Below are positions 1 to 10,900 of a DNA stretch of 64,000 bases, one piece after another. This stretch comes from Cornus controversa (Eukaryota; Streptophyta; Magnoliopsida; Cornales; Cornaceae), in contig CM048849.1 in NCBI GenBank assembly GCA_026545225.1, forward strand, positions 27,972,836 to 28,036,835, read 5' to 3'. Position numbers and translations under genes: made by a program. Position 1 is the first letter of the stretch; each line of letters starts with the position of its first letter. The notes beneath the pieces were generated by a model. That model had not been told where the DNA came from, made no database searches, and saw nothing but the letters and a program-made list of their open reading frames with translations.

Positions 1-3000
1 GCTGAATTGCTTTAGGGTTCTGCTAATAGATTGAAGAGATTTCAAGTTTGCTTCGGAGAAGATAAAAAAATCATTTGCGCAAAACACACTTGAATTAGGT
101 GCAAATGATGACATCTCTAATGCAAGTCCATATTACCTAGCTCCATCTCTTATTTGCATCATCCTATGAAGAGCCTCCTAGCCAGGACAAAAAGGTAAGG
201 GGAGAGAGGATCCCTTGCCTAATGCCATTACAACTTCCATTTATGCTAGCTGAGGACGGAGAACTAATAGACATGTGAATCCAATTAAGAATGGTGGGGG
301 GAAACTTCATAGCATCAATGACTGTTACGATGAAGCAGTAATATCATATGTCTTTCTTAGATCAACCTTTGGGGCACATCTAGGGGAGTCAAGGCTTCGA
401 TGATAATTTCTCGAAAGTTCTTGAGGACAAATATATTTGTAGATACTTTTCTGCCAGGTATAAATGCAGTTTGAGAAGGGGCAGCTCAAGTGTCTAGGAC
501 AGATTTGAGTCTAGGACAGATTTGAGTCTATCTCTAAAGACTTTACCAATACACTTGTGTAAGATATTATAGCAGGCTATAGGTTTGTTGTCTGAGAGTT
601 TTAAAGCATTAGGGCTCTTAGGAACAAGGGTGATTCTAGTGGAATTAATTTTTTTGAGGATTGTACTAGTCTTGAAACGTGACTTAACAATGGCATTATA
701 TCCTTGCCAATGATGTTTCGAACCTTTTTGAAAAATAGAGTGGTGTAGCCATCAAGACTTGGGGATTTTCCTTCTTTTATGCTATGTTTGGTTGGAAGGA
801 TTGAGGAGGGATGGATGAGAGGGGGCCCAGGGGGGATAGACGATACTTCTCATGTTTGGTTGGAGGGAAGGGAAGAGAGGGAGGAAGCAAGGAGGGGTGA
901 TGCATCTCTCCTTACTTTTTACTCTGTTTGGTTGGAAGGAAGGATTGAGGAAGGATGGAAGAGAGGAGGGATAGAAGAACCTTCTCGTGTTTGGTTGGAA
1001 GGAAGGGAAGAGAGGAAGTAAGGAGGGAAGAAACATCATTCCTTCCTTCGGGATTTTTTATCCGACCAAAATTGGGTGGAAGAAAGGAGGGAAAGAATGA
1101 GAAACTAACCTAAAAAAATGAAATAACTAATTTAACCTTCAATTAATTACAATTTTTTTGTTAAATCCTATTGAAATTCTATCACATAAACAACTATCGT
1201 CATCATGAGTTTTGCCCAAAGCAAATTCAAGAACTGCTTGAACCTAAATTGCGTTGATGATAGTGAAACAACTGGTAAATTCAGGTACCTTCTCTCATAC
1301 CATTAACTGCACTCACATGAACATATCAATACCATGGATTCATCAACTTAATTAATGAGGGATGTTGGAAAAGTATATAAAAACTCTCCTTTCCTTCCTC
1401 CAACCAAACAAAAAAAAAGGTGTCACCTCATGCATCCTTTCTACTATCCCTTCCATTCAACCAAACAAAATGTGAGGTAGACACCTTCCCTTCCCTCATC
1501 CATCCCTCACTCTCTCCCTTCCATCCATTTTTCCCTCCCTCCAACCAAATGGAGTTGATCATTCCATCCATCCTTTCCACCCTCCCTTCCATTCAACCAA
1601 ACAAAAAGTGAGGGAGACACATTCCCTTCCCTATGAATGCCTCATACTTTCCTCCCCCTCTCCCTTCCATCCATTTTTCCATCCCTCCAACCAAATGGAG
1701 CATTAGAGAAAATAGAGCACCCTTGATTTCTTCATCTGTCACATCTCTGGACAAAAAAGTAGTTTGTTCCTGGGATTTGGTCTTTGAGATATGCTTGCTG
1801 AAGTTGAACTAGTATTATATTTGCAGTCTTGGTTGAAGAGTCCAAAAGGGATTTAAAGAATTGGATAGCTTCCTCTTTTATATCTTTATAGTCAGTTAGA
1901 ATGGTGTAATAGTATACATCTTCTTGAGTTCATAACTTTGACAAAAAACCTGGTGTTTTGATCACCAAATTGGATCTAGTTAATTCTGGATTTAATTTAA
2001 ATAGACCTTCCTTAGTGGCAGAGAGGATAGAAAATTCTGCTAATACCTCCTTCTCTTGGTTCCTCAGGATAGTAGATGTATGATTCTTTTGAAGGTGGTC
2101 TTAAATAGCATAAAGTTTAGCTCTGATCTGCTCCACTCTCTTTGTGATATTGCTGTATTTCTTTCTGTTAAGTTTCTTGTGGTCAGATTTGATCAGTTTC
2201 AATTTCGGACACACTTGAATCATTGAGGATCCTTAATATTTGTAGCCAGTTGTTTTCAACAATAGATAAAAATTCTTCTATCTTTAGTCATAAATGCAAA
2301 GAATTTAAAGGGCTTAGATTTGGGAATGGATGGCAGAATCTGAACTGTAATAGCAGAGTGGTTTGAGAGGCCAGGAGGATGAAAGGTGGTCTCTGAGCTA
2401 TCAAATTCCCTGACCCAAGCTTCATTAACTAGCGCTTTGTCGATTTTTCTGAATATAGCTTCATCCCCTTTCCTATCATTGTTCCAAGTGAACACCATGG
2501 CCTCGAACTTAAGTCCATAAGTTCATATCTTTGAAAACAATTCTGCAGGTCAAACAGGTATTGAGGCCAGTCCTTGGAGCCACCCTGTATTTCATGGTTG
2601 TTGAGGATGGCATGAAAGTCTCCCAAAGTCAGCCAAGGAGAAGAGGCAAACATAGGAGAAGAGATTATTATCTCTCTCCACAGACTTCTCCAAGTTGGTG
2701 AGAGTTCTTGCCATAAACACAAGATATGTAGAAGTCCTTTGAGAATCTTTGAAAATCACAGAACAGTGCATAATTTGATCATTGCAGACAATAAGAGACA
2801 CATGGAAGCCAAATTCTACCTAATATAGAGTAATTATAATTGCTGAGAATTTTCCAGTCTTTGGGCATACTAGGTTTTGAGATATTCTCAAAATTAACTT
2901 TCCTCATCCTAGTCTCTACTAAGCAGCCTAGAGATAGGTTGGAATTCATTAGAGACTTTCTTCTTTGAACTTGCTTAATTGGGCTATTCAAGCCTCTTAT

Positions 3001-3240
3001 GTTCCAACAACCTAAAATCATAGGAGGGAAATTACCTTCTTCGGGAGTAAAAACTCCCTTTCTTTCAAGCAGAGTTGTTCTTGCCTTGGTAGCATTCTTC
3101 TTTTTTCACTCTTCTTACTGCCACTTTGGACTGTGGGGGTGGCTGCAGTAGAGTTAGATTCACTGTGCTCTTTTTCAGGTCTGGTTCCTCATCCTGGAGG
3201 GCATTGAATTTAGTTGGACAAATTGTTTGCTTCTTCAACA
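1..3240 (-). mobile_element. L1-type LINE, degenerate ORF2 (endonuclease + reverse transcriptase), interrupted by a MITE
   Basis: The reverse strand reads as a plant L1-like LINE entering from the right. At 3021-2256 lies the apurinic-type endonuclease: it opens with WNIRGLN, then an ETRM motif, the LGDFHAIL motif near 2620, FTWNNDRKG near 2490 and an SNH segment in place of the usual SDH near 2370. Below about 2200 the sequence becomes reverse transcriptase, with a GKSPSLDGY block at about 720-760 and an IRQGILSPL block near 190-230. Stops and frameshifts separate these blocks, so it is a dead copy. Sequence at 3040-3240 reads as a lysine/serine-rich tail and may be the end of ORF1. The 3' end lies beyond the left edge of the window. 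A MITE at 780-1702 splits the RT region. The family assignment is firm; the 5' edge is approximate. Confidence 0.85.
780..1702. mobile_element. Tourist-like (PIF/Harbinger) MITE with TTA target-site duplication
   Basis: The ends are imperfect inverted repeats: the left begins TGCTATGTTTGGTTGG and the right, read in reverse complement, begins TGCTCCATTTGGTTGG. TTA flanks both ends (777-779 and 1703-1705), which is the PIF/Harbinger target. Both arms (780-1090 and 1390-1702) are filled with purine- or pyrimidine-rich variants of a TTTGGTTGGAAGGAAGG unit in opposite orientation, so the element could fold into a long hairpin. The middle (1100-1380) is AT-rich and unique. No transposase is present. 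Open frames in the arms are artefacts of the low-complexity repeat. Confidence 0.75.
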
Positions 3241-3751
3241 ACCAAATTTCAAGTTAACTTGAAATGCGAAGTAAAATATTCAGTTCAGTGGAACAGCCAA
3301 ACAAACCCCCAAATATTGATTTAAGCCATGGCCTATAACTTGCATTATTTTTTGCGACCAGAAATCATGGTTGAAATGGTAAAGAAAAATATTATATTTT
3401 GTTGTATAGTGGAAGTTATATTCCTATATTGAATGAATGACAAAATAGGTTTTGTGTAAGCTATCCCAAATGGTTGGTGTTTGGCCTGTAAAAAATCTTC
3501 TAGTTGAAGCGCGGGCGTGCCAGGAACTTGTTCAGTTCCAATTGAAGATCCAAACTATATTCCAGTTGGAAAGTACGGATTAGACGATTGTTAAGAAGGT
3601 TTGATCGTCAAGAAGGTCTGGAATGACCACCTTCCAAAGGTTCTTTTTTGCCTTTGAGATCAAAAGACTTTTAGCATTTTCTATGGCTAGAAAGGTAAAC
3701 GGAAATGAAGTACGGAACAAGGAAAGTAAAGGAATTAAAGAACTGAAGGAG
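3240..3751. other. Non-coding spacer, no gene seen
   Basis: AT-rich sequence between the LINE 5' side and the tandem duplication. Short imperfect repeats of an AAGGAAAGTAAAGGAAT-like unit begin near 3690 and lead into the duplication. No supported coding region or RNA gene was found. Confidence 0.5.
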
Positions 3752-4213
3752 GAAAGTAAATAATTGAAATGACATGACAAGGAAAGTAAAGGAATTTAAA
3801 GGACATGACTGGAAAGGTAAGTAATTAAAAGACAAATGTTGAAATTAAAGGAAAGGAAATTGCAAGGCTTTGGAAGGGAAGTTCAACAAAATATAATGCA
3901 TAATCGAAAGCTGAAGAACCTTGGATTAAAACATATTGAAATACATTGCTGGAATGTAAAAGATAACAAAATGCTGGACTTTGAAAGTAAATAATTGAAA
4001 TGACATGACAAGGAAAGTAAAGGAATTTAAAGGACATGACTGGAAAGGTAAGTAATTAAAAGACAAATGTTGAAATTAAAGGAAAGGAAATTGCAAGGCT
4101 TTGGAAGGGAAGTTCAACAAAATATAATGCATAATCGAAAGCTGAAGAACCTTGGATTAAAACATATTGAAATACATTGCTGGAATGTAAAAGATAACAA
4201 AATGCTGGACTTT
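3752..4213. repeat. Perfect tandem duplication, 2 x 231 bp
   Basis: The segment starting GAAAGTAAATAATTGAAATG at 3752 recurs at 3983, and positions keep a constant offset of 231 up to about 4213. I saw no mismatches between the copies by eye, which points to a recent duplication. The unit is non-coding and itself holds smaller AGGAAAGTAAAGGAAT-type repeats. Open frames on the reverse strand are the same frame seen in both copies. Confidence 0.9.
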
Positions 4214-5230
4214 GAATTGGAGAGTTGTGTGCGTTGAGTAGGTTTAGCAAGTGAGGCTTAGATGCACTATTTATAAAGCTTTTGATAGTTGCTGATGAGT
4301 AGTTTCCACTAGTAGTTGAGACTTTCCACGTGGACTAATTAGGTCTTGCCACTTGTCCCATGATCTCCTTGATCTTCTGATCATGTTTATATATATAAGG
4401 CCACGTTCTGTTGAGTGTTGTAGCTTTAAATCAACAGTTGTAGGTGACGGTTCCAATGAAAGGTGTGACTTTTCATGTGGCAATGACCAGGCTCTGCCAC
4501 CAGTCCCACGTTTTCCTTGAGCTTCTGATAGTGCCTATATGTTAGAGACCATGTTCTCCCACTTTATAGAGCAGTTATGGTTGTAACTTCTGCTGGAACC
4601 TCCCACACGTCCTTCCAATGGAATACCGCCACGTGCCCCACATTTTCCTCTTTATTATCAGCCAATTACTTGTTTTGGCAACTGCTCCTAATATTTCTCT
4701 ATACACTGCTGAATTAGGGCAACTCCTTTTAGTGTTAGAACTTCTCCACATTTCCATTTTGATGGAATCAGTTCCTTGATTTTAGAAGATCTTCCACTGA
4801 TTTTGATAAATTCTAGTGGTGACACGTGATCCATCAATTTTGACTGAGTCAACTTTGACTCATTTCTTCTTTGTTTATAGCTTTCCTATTTTGCCACATG
4901 CTGATGGAACTTTCTAACCTTCTAGGATTGTGCCACGTGTCCTTTCTCCTAGTCGACAGCATCTCATAGAATCACTTCCCTTGTCAAACTAACTTTTAAG
5001 CCACATGTCACACTTTGAAATGGTCCACAGCTTGAAAGTCTATTTTTTGAGTAAATTTATGCTGTAGGGAATTTATTCACCTTCACATGGCCACATGTCA
5101 GGCTCCCAACGACCATTGGCACAGGAATCTGTTGTGGCCAGTTCCATTGGAACTCGCTATGTGTCACCTTCTGATTGAACCGTGGTTGCAGAAAATATTG
5201 GTATTAACAGTTGGGACATGGTTTTGTTGA
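4214..5230. repeat. Degenerate repeats rich in CCACGTG/CCACATG motifs
   Basis: At least nine CCACGTG-like sites occur here (for example near 4327, 4630, 4934, 5000 and 5091), often inside a longer TGCCACNTGTCCCA context. The blocks 4345-4400 and 4490-4545 align with each other (TGCCAC..GTCCCA, then CTTGA.CTTCTGAT, then a TATAT stretch), suggesting a decayed tandem repeat of roughly 155 bp. No gene is seen. It could be the non-coding part of an old LTR retroelement, but no LTR or primer-binding site was identified. Confidence 0.45.
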
Positions 5231-5953
5231 ATTAAGTGATTATTTCTGCCCAGGATCGACATGCTTTTGTGACCGACTGCCATCATCTTGATAGTGGAAG
5301 GACAAATTGGGATGTTAGCATCTTGAGGAATTTTCAATACTGGGAGATAGAGGACGTAATTCATTTTTTGGAGATGATTTATCTTCAGGTTGTGGGATGG
5401 TGGGAGGGCCGACTCTTTGGTGTGGGTGCCTTCGTCTCAGGGAGGTTCAATGTTCGGCCTTTCCAGGGCAGCGAGGGTGGTTTTTCAGTGAAGGCTGTGA
5501 AAAGGCAACGAGTCCTTGTTAATTGGTGTTGCATGTGCAAGAGAGATGAGGAGTCTGTTTACCATCTTTTGCTTCATTGTCCAGTGGCACGAGATTGTTG
5601 GAGCCTGCTTTTGGGATTGTTTGGGGTTTAGTGGGTTATGCATTCCTCTAGAGTCTTGATGGAGGCGTGGAGAGGTTGTATAGTGGGTGCCCAAGCTCAT
5701 GACTTGTGTTTGGTAATGTTTATGGAGGGAACGAAATCTAAGATCTTTTGATGATGGCTAAAATTCTCTATTATTGGTTCCCTTTTTTGTTGGGTGCATG
5801 GGAGAAATTGTAATTCCATGGGCGAGGTTGATGATCTTTTGGATTCTTTGAGAGTATAGAGGCCCTATTTGGTCCTTGTTTTGTTTCTCGGGGTGCACTC
5901 CCCTTTTGAGTGCTTTCTAATACATTTTTACTTACCAAAAAAAAAAAAAAAAG
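5230..5953 (+). mobile_element. LINE 3' fragment with zinc-binding (zf-RVT) domain and poly(A)
   Basis: Reading + strand, 5236-5631 encodes LINE ORF2 C-terminal sequence. First comes a region typical of the segment before the zinc-binding domain (SGRTNWDVSIL, WEIEDVIHFLEMI). The zf-RVT core follows with CCMCKRDEESVYHLLLHCPVA, that is Cys-x2-Cys then His-x4-Cys. The sequence between the two parts is shortened, indicating an internal deletion. The fragment ends in a poly(A) tract at 5937-5953. The same family occurs inverted at 6952-7664. No complete target-site duplication was found, so the left edge is approximate. Confidence 0.75.
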
Positions 5954-6937
5954 AGTTAAGAAATAAGCAATATTTCCTAATGACTTCTAGAGCTGAATAG
6001 CTTGGAAGAATTTTGTGCAACTGACCCTTGGTATTTGGGCTTTAAGGCTTTGTCAAGTTGAGTATGATCGTCTTTGTTTTGTATCAAAGCCTAGGTTAGA
6101 TTCATTTATTGATTGTCTTTGTTTTGTATCAAATCCTAGATTAGCTTCATTTATTGCTACAGATTATTTCCCTGATTCTCATTAGTGGTCATATGCCTAA
6201 GAGATTAATGATTACCCCATATGGCTTTCTAAACTTTTCATCTGTACTCTCCATGGTGTTAAGGAATCTTAGGATATCTTCTTGCTATCATATGAGTTTA
6301 TGCTTTGTAACCATAAGGGTAGGTTCTCATTGCTTGGTGCAGTGTTAAATGCTTGGGTTGACAAGTTGTGGAAAAATTATGCCAAATCTCACGTCGGTCT
6401 CAAAATTTTCCTCTCAACATCTTGCCTAGATCGAACCGGCACTATTAGTGGCCTTAATTAGTTGTCAAGTATGACTTGAAGGGTATAAGCCATTTTTCAC
6501 AGATGTCATGTGGAAGGCTGGGGCCATAATATGCATGTAAGTAAGTGTCACTAGCCTAGATTTTGTGTGCAGCGGCACGACCAGTGAGGCAACCCTGGGC
6601 ACCTGCCCCAGGGATCAGCCTTACACGTCCTGCCTTCCATAGATCACATGCTGACTGGTTTCGGTTTGCTTTGGCCTCATTAGGAGAACTCCAGTTCCTG
6701 ACTAGTTTGTGCAAGGATGGTCAACTCCCTTCTTCATAGTCAAGTCCCTGACTAGTGACAAGCTCCCCAAACCCAACCAGGTCAACTTGCCTAACTCTAA
6801 TGTGACACCCTCATATGGCCCTACACACTCCTTTTCTAGAACCACTCTCAATCCTCTATGTCCCCATGCCAGCCAACATGCGCTTCCACTGCGTTGTATG
6901 ACAAATGGAAGAAAACCCTTCTAACAGTAAGCTTCTA
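5954..6937. other. Spacer without a recognisable gene; small tandem duplication
   Basis: A unit of about 45 bp beginning GATNGTCTTTGTTTTGTATC is duplicated at about 6067-6155. The stretch 6709-6924 has an open frame rich in Pro, Asn and Thr, but I could not match it to any family and it lacks flanking splice signals that join it to SAC3B. I see no RNA gene or identifiable element. Confidence 0.4.
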
Positions 6938-6951
6938 GAAGACGGTTAGTT

Positions 6952-7664
6952 TTTTTTTGACAAGCTAGATTTCATTAAAAGGCGTTCAAAAGGGGAACGC
7001 ATCCCAAAGAAGAAAAAGGGCCAAGATATCCCACTATACTAGTAGCTAAAGAATCCACAAAATCAACTACATCCCCCACATATTTACAATTTGACCCCTG
7101 TACCCACAAAAATAGAGAACTAAGAATTTACTAGTCCTTGTAAGCTTGTTCAAGTTTGGAGTTTATTTGATCTCCAACTCTTTGGACAGGGTTCGAGGTC
7201 TGGTATGAATAGAGAATTTCAGTACCAAATTGCGCTCCCACCACAGGCTCCACCAAAGACCATGGGCTGCCACCCTCCAAGCAACACAGCCCGCCTCCAA
7301 ACTATACAACCTCTCCAAGCCTCAAGCACGCTCATGGGGAGTCTGACATTACCCACCGAAGTAGCCACTGGACAGTGCAGGAGAAGATGACTAACTGACT
7401 CCTCTCATCTCTTGCACATGCAACACCAATTGGCGATAACCTAGCGTCTCCTCCTCAGATTATCAATCGCCAGCATCCTCCCCAACTCCTCAATCCACCC
7501 AAAAAAGGCCACCTTGAGAGGTGCCTTAGTACGCCAGCCTGCCTTCCATGGAAAAGAAGCCCCTCGAGCAATCCACCAATCTCCGATAAGAGGACCGCAA
7601 TGCAAACGTCCCATGGCTAGAGTCCATCCAACACTAAACATCGACCACCCCACCCCCCGCGCAC
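6952..7664 (-). mobile_element. 5'-truncated LINE insertion (zf-RVT end) with 14-bp target-site duplication
   Basis: The reverse strand from about 7664 reads into ORF2 C-terminal sequence: FPWKAGWRTKAPLKVAFFGW, then an ANWCCMCKR zinc-knuckle start near 7430. It ends as a poly(T) run at 6952-6958, the poly(A) tail of a minus-oriented insert. The flanks GAAGACGGTTAGTT (6938-6951) and GAAGATGGTTAGTT (7665-7678) are a 14-bp direct repeat with one mismatch, as expected for target-primed insertion. The 5' end is truncated just before FPWK, typical of LINE copies. It carries in-frame stops and is dead. Confidence 0.85.
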
Positions 7665-7949
7665 GAAGATGGTTAGTTGAAAAAATAAAAAGGAAGAGAA
7701 TATGATTTCTATTCCTTATTTCCATTGCATACTGTGCAGTATTCTCGATAACGTGGCACTGATTGCAATGCCATGATATGTATATGTTAACATATTGTTA
7801 TTATTGTTTCACCATCTACACATCTATTCACTTCTTAAGTTATGTTATTAAAGCTCCTCTTATTCTAGTTTGATTCATTGTTAAAGTTTATGGTTTTTCA
7901 TTTGTTTATTTATTTCTGGAACACTTTTATGATTTTCTTTTGTTAACAG

Positions 7950-10900
7950 GGAACTGTTATCTCCAAAGAGAATACATTCACCACAATTGGTTTTTAATAA
8001 CAACCAATCTATTGTGGGTCCTTACCCTTCTGCAGGAGTCTATAGGTAACAAAGCATGCAAACTTACTGCTTTCTCATTTTTTTTTATATCCTTGAAACA
8101 GTTCCTTTCCCTTTCTTTTCTCAATTTTGTTTTTGTTTTTCAAACTCAATCCTATTTGGAATGTCTATTTATAATTTTTTTTGTTTTATATGCAAATCCC
8201 AGGCTTATGTGGTACTGCAACATGTTATGTGAAGCAAATGACACACTCTCTATCTTTCTGGAAGATATGAGACAAATGACACACTCTCTCCATGTCTTTC
8301 TCTTTCTGGTAGATACAATTATGCAGAAACTCATAGATTGAGGCATATAAATATAAATATAAATATAAATAATTTTTCTATCTATAAACATGATGTAGAA
8401 ATGCATTAGGCAAATCATTTAAGGATTAACTATTACTTACACTTGCTTGAAAGGGTGTGACGTAGGTTATAAAAGATGTGCTTTTGTTTTTAATCCCATT
8501 GAACTTCATACTGCACAAATCAAAGGTTTTATATGCTTATTTGTTTTGTTGATCTTTTTATTTATTTTTGATACTTATATCCTTTCATTGACAAGTCTAA
8601 TAATAATAACTGATATCTAACAATCCTTACATTTGTTCTATTCTCTTCTTCTATAGAAGCAATAATCATTTTGTGTTCTATTTGTGCCACTCTTAAATGT
8701 TATTATATGTTTCTGCCTTTTGTTAAAACATGTATATGATATAGCTGAATCATCTGCCTTTGCCAATTCTAAAAGTGATTCATCTTTCTTCATTTCTTTC
8801 ACCAAAATCGTGTTCTCCATGAATTTTTGTATATCCTGTTTGCTTAACTTCTACATGATCCTTATGATGTTTAACTCTGTTGTATCTAATGCAATTTTAG
8901 TCTTTATTATTTATCTCCCCATCTTCTGACTTCTACAACTTTATCTCTCACGTAATGACCTACTACTTCACCTGCCCTATTTCTACGGTTATCTTTACTA
9001 CCCGAATAAATAAATTTGTATCCTTCTCCGATCTCTCTACCCTTTTCTCCTTGCCATTTGGTTTCTTATCAACAAATGATGTTAATTTTCCTCCTTTTTG
9101 ATGCGTCTAAAAGTTCACCACACTTGCCAACCAGTCAATGTCCCCATATTTTTTTCCCCCGGTAAAGATTAATGTCCCTATATTCCATGTTGCTATTCCA
9201 ACTTTTTGCTTCTTATTATTTTTCTTATTAAAATGAGAATTCATCATAATGATTTGACATAATTTTTACAGATGCTGTCAATCTGACACCAATCCACCCC
9301 TTGTTGCATTCAACATTGGGTACTGGCAATGGGAGAGTGAAATACCCAATTTTATGGCACTGACATTATATTGTCTTTTGTTATTGCTAACGGACCATGT
9401 AACACAAGTTCATATTAAATCAATAACTGTACTAGAATACACAATGTATTTATGATTGAATTGAAGAATATGAAAACAAAATGTAACAGAGTGCCAAGTG
9501 CAATAAAATATCCAAGACAAGATACAGCAAGTAGAACAAATGTATTTATATAGATAAATATATATTTTATATGCAGTTCTGAAAATTATATTTGCAGCCT
9601 ACATATACAACAAATATACAACGATATTCAAATAATATAGATGCTGTGTACAAGTCAACGTGTATATCAATATATAAGACAAACATACTGTATATATTAT
9701 ATATACAACAAATTTATGCAACAAAATTCTACTTGTGTATTTATAGTATAGTCAATTGTATTATATTATATACCATATATATCAATAAATCTTCTATATA
9801 TGATATTAATGAATCTGTATATATAGAGAGAAAGAGAAGCATATCTGTGAAAGCAGAGGTTCGGTCTGTGTGTGGATCAACAATTCCTGTGAGTTCAAAA
9901 TCCTCCACTGGCTGTTCTTCATCAATAGGATGAAGAAACAAGCAAATTGGAACTGCGAACCCATTGAATGTGAAATAAGAAGCGGGCCAGAAATCTGAAT
10001 GGATGAAATCAGTGAAAAGAAGTATTGATCTCTGCAAAGTTGCATATGAAGTGTCTTGAGGATCATTGCGAAAGATCTTGGATTTTGTAAAAGAAAGATG
10101 TAACATCTGGTATTTTGAGAGGCAAAAAATCAAGAATGAAGTAAAAGAGTTGTCGGGAGAGGGATCTCCAGAAAGAAGTAATAGGCTCCGACGAGAAGTC
10201 GGTCCTCAGATCAACATCCTCCTGTTAAGTTATTGGCTCTGAAAACTATGCAATTGTCGGTGATAGATGAGAAAGTACCAGTGAGAGGTAAGTGAATGAG
10301 TAGATCACCTTGGGCACATTGCAGAGAAAATGGATATTAGGGCACATTCATGGAGAGAGCGTTGTCAGTGAGAAAGTACCAGTGAGAGGTAGGTCAATGA
10401 GTAGATCAACATGGGCACAAAGCAGATAAAATGGAGATTAGGGCACGCTCGAGAGAGAGAGAGAGAGAGAGACTATTGTGGGTAAACCACATAAACTTCT
10501 GTTATTCTTCAGTTCCCATGGCACTACTTGTCAAAAAAAAAAAAAAAATAGTTCCCATGGCTCCATGTATCTTGTGGGTAAAATTTATCACCATCTAAAA
10601 AATTCACTATTTTATCATCGCAGTGATCAATTATCTTACAAAGTGTGTTGAAGTTGTCTCGATGAACTTATATAAAAAAAAAGTTGTCTCAATGAAGTTG
10701 ATCTCTCAAGCAGATGTCACAAGTTCATAAAATAGCACATCATTCATTGGTTCAGTCTACCTTAGTCTATAGTGAATTGGTGATCAATAAATGACTGTGT
10801 TTACTAGAGGGCAAGTGTGAGCTTTAGCTTATGAATATAGAACTAAGATTTTGAATTCAACCTGGCATTATGTGCATAATAATTGTTAGGTTGTACCTGT

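Noticed and set aside
779-1611. Open frames on both strands rich in PSLLPLFPSF or EGREERKE repeats
   Set aside because: They come from the low-complexity arms of the MITE and exist on both strands at once; no protein is supported.
6709-6924. Pro/Asn-rich open frame as a possible upstream SAC3B exon
   Set aside because: No splice donor in the right phase and no resemblance to the SAC3B N-terminus could be found; it also lies between LINE insertions.
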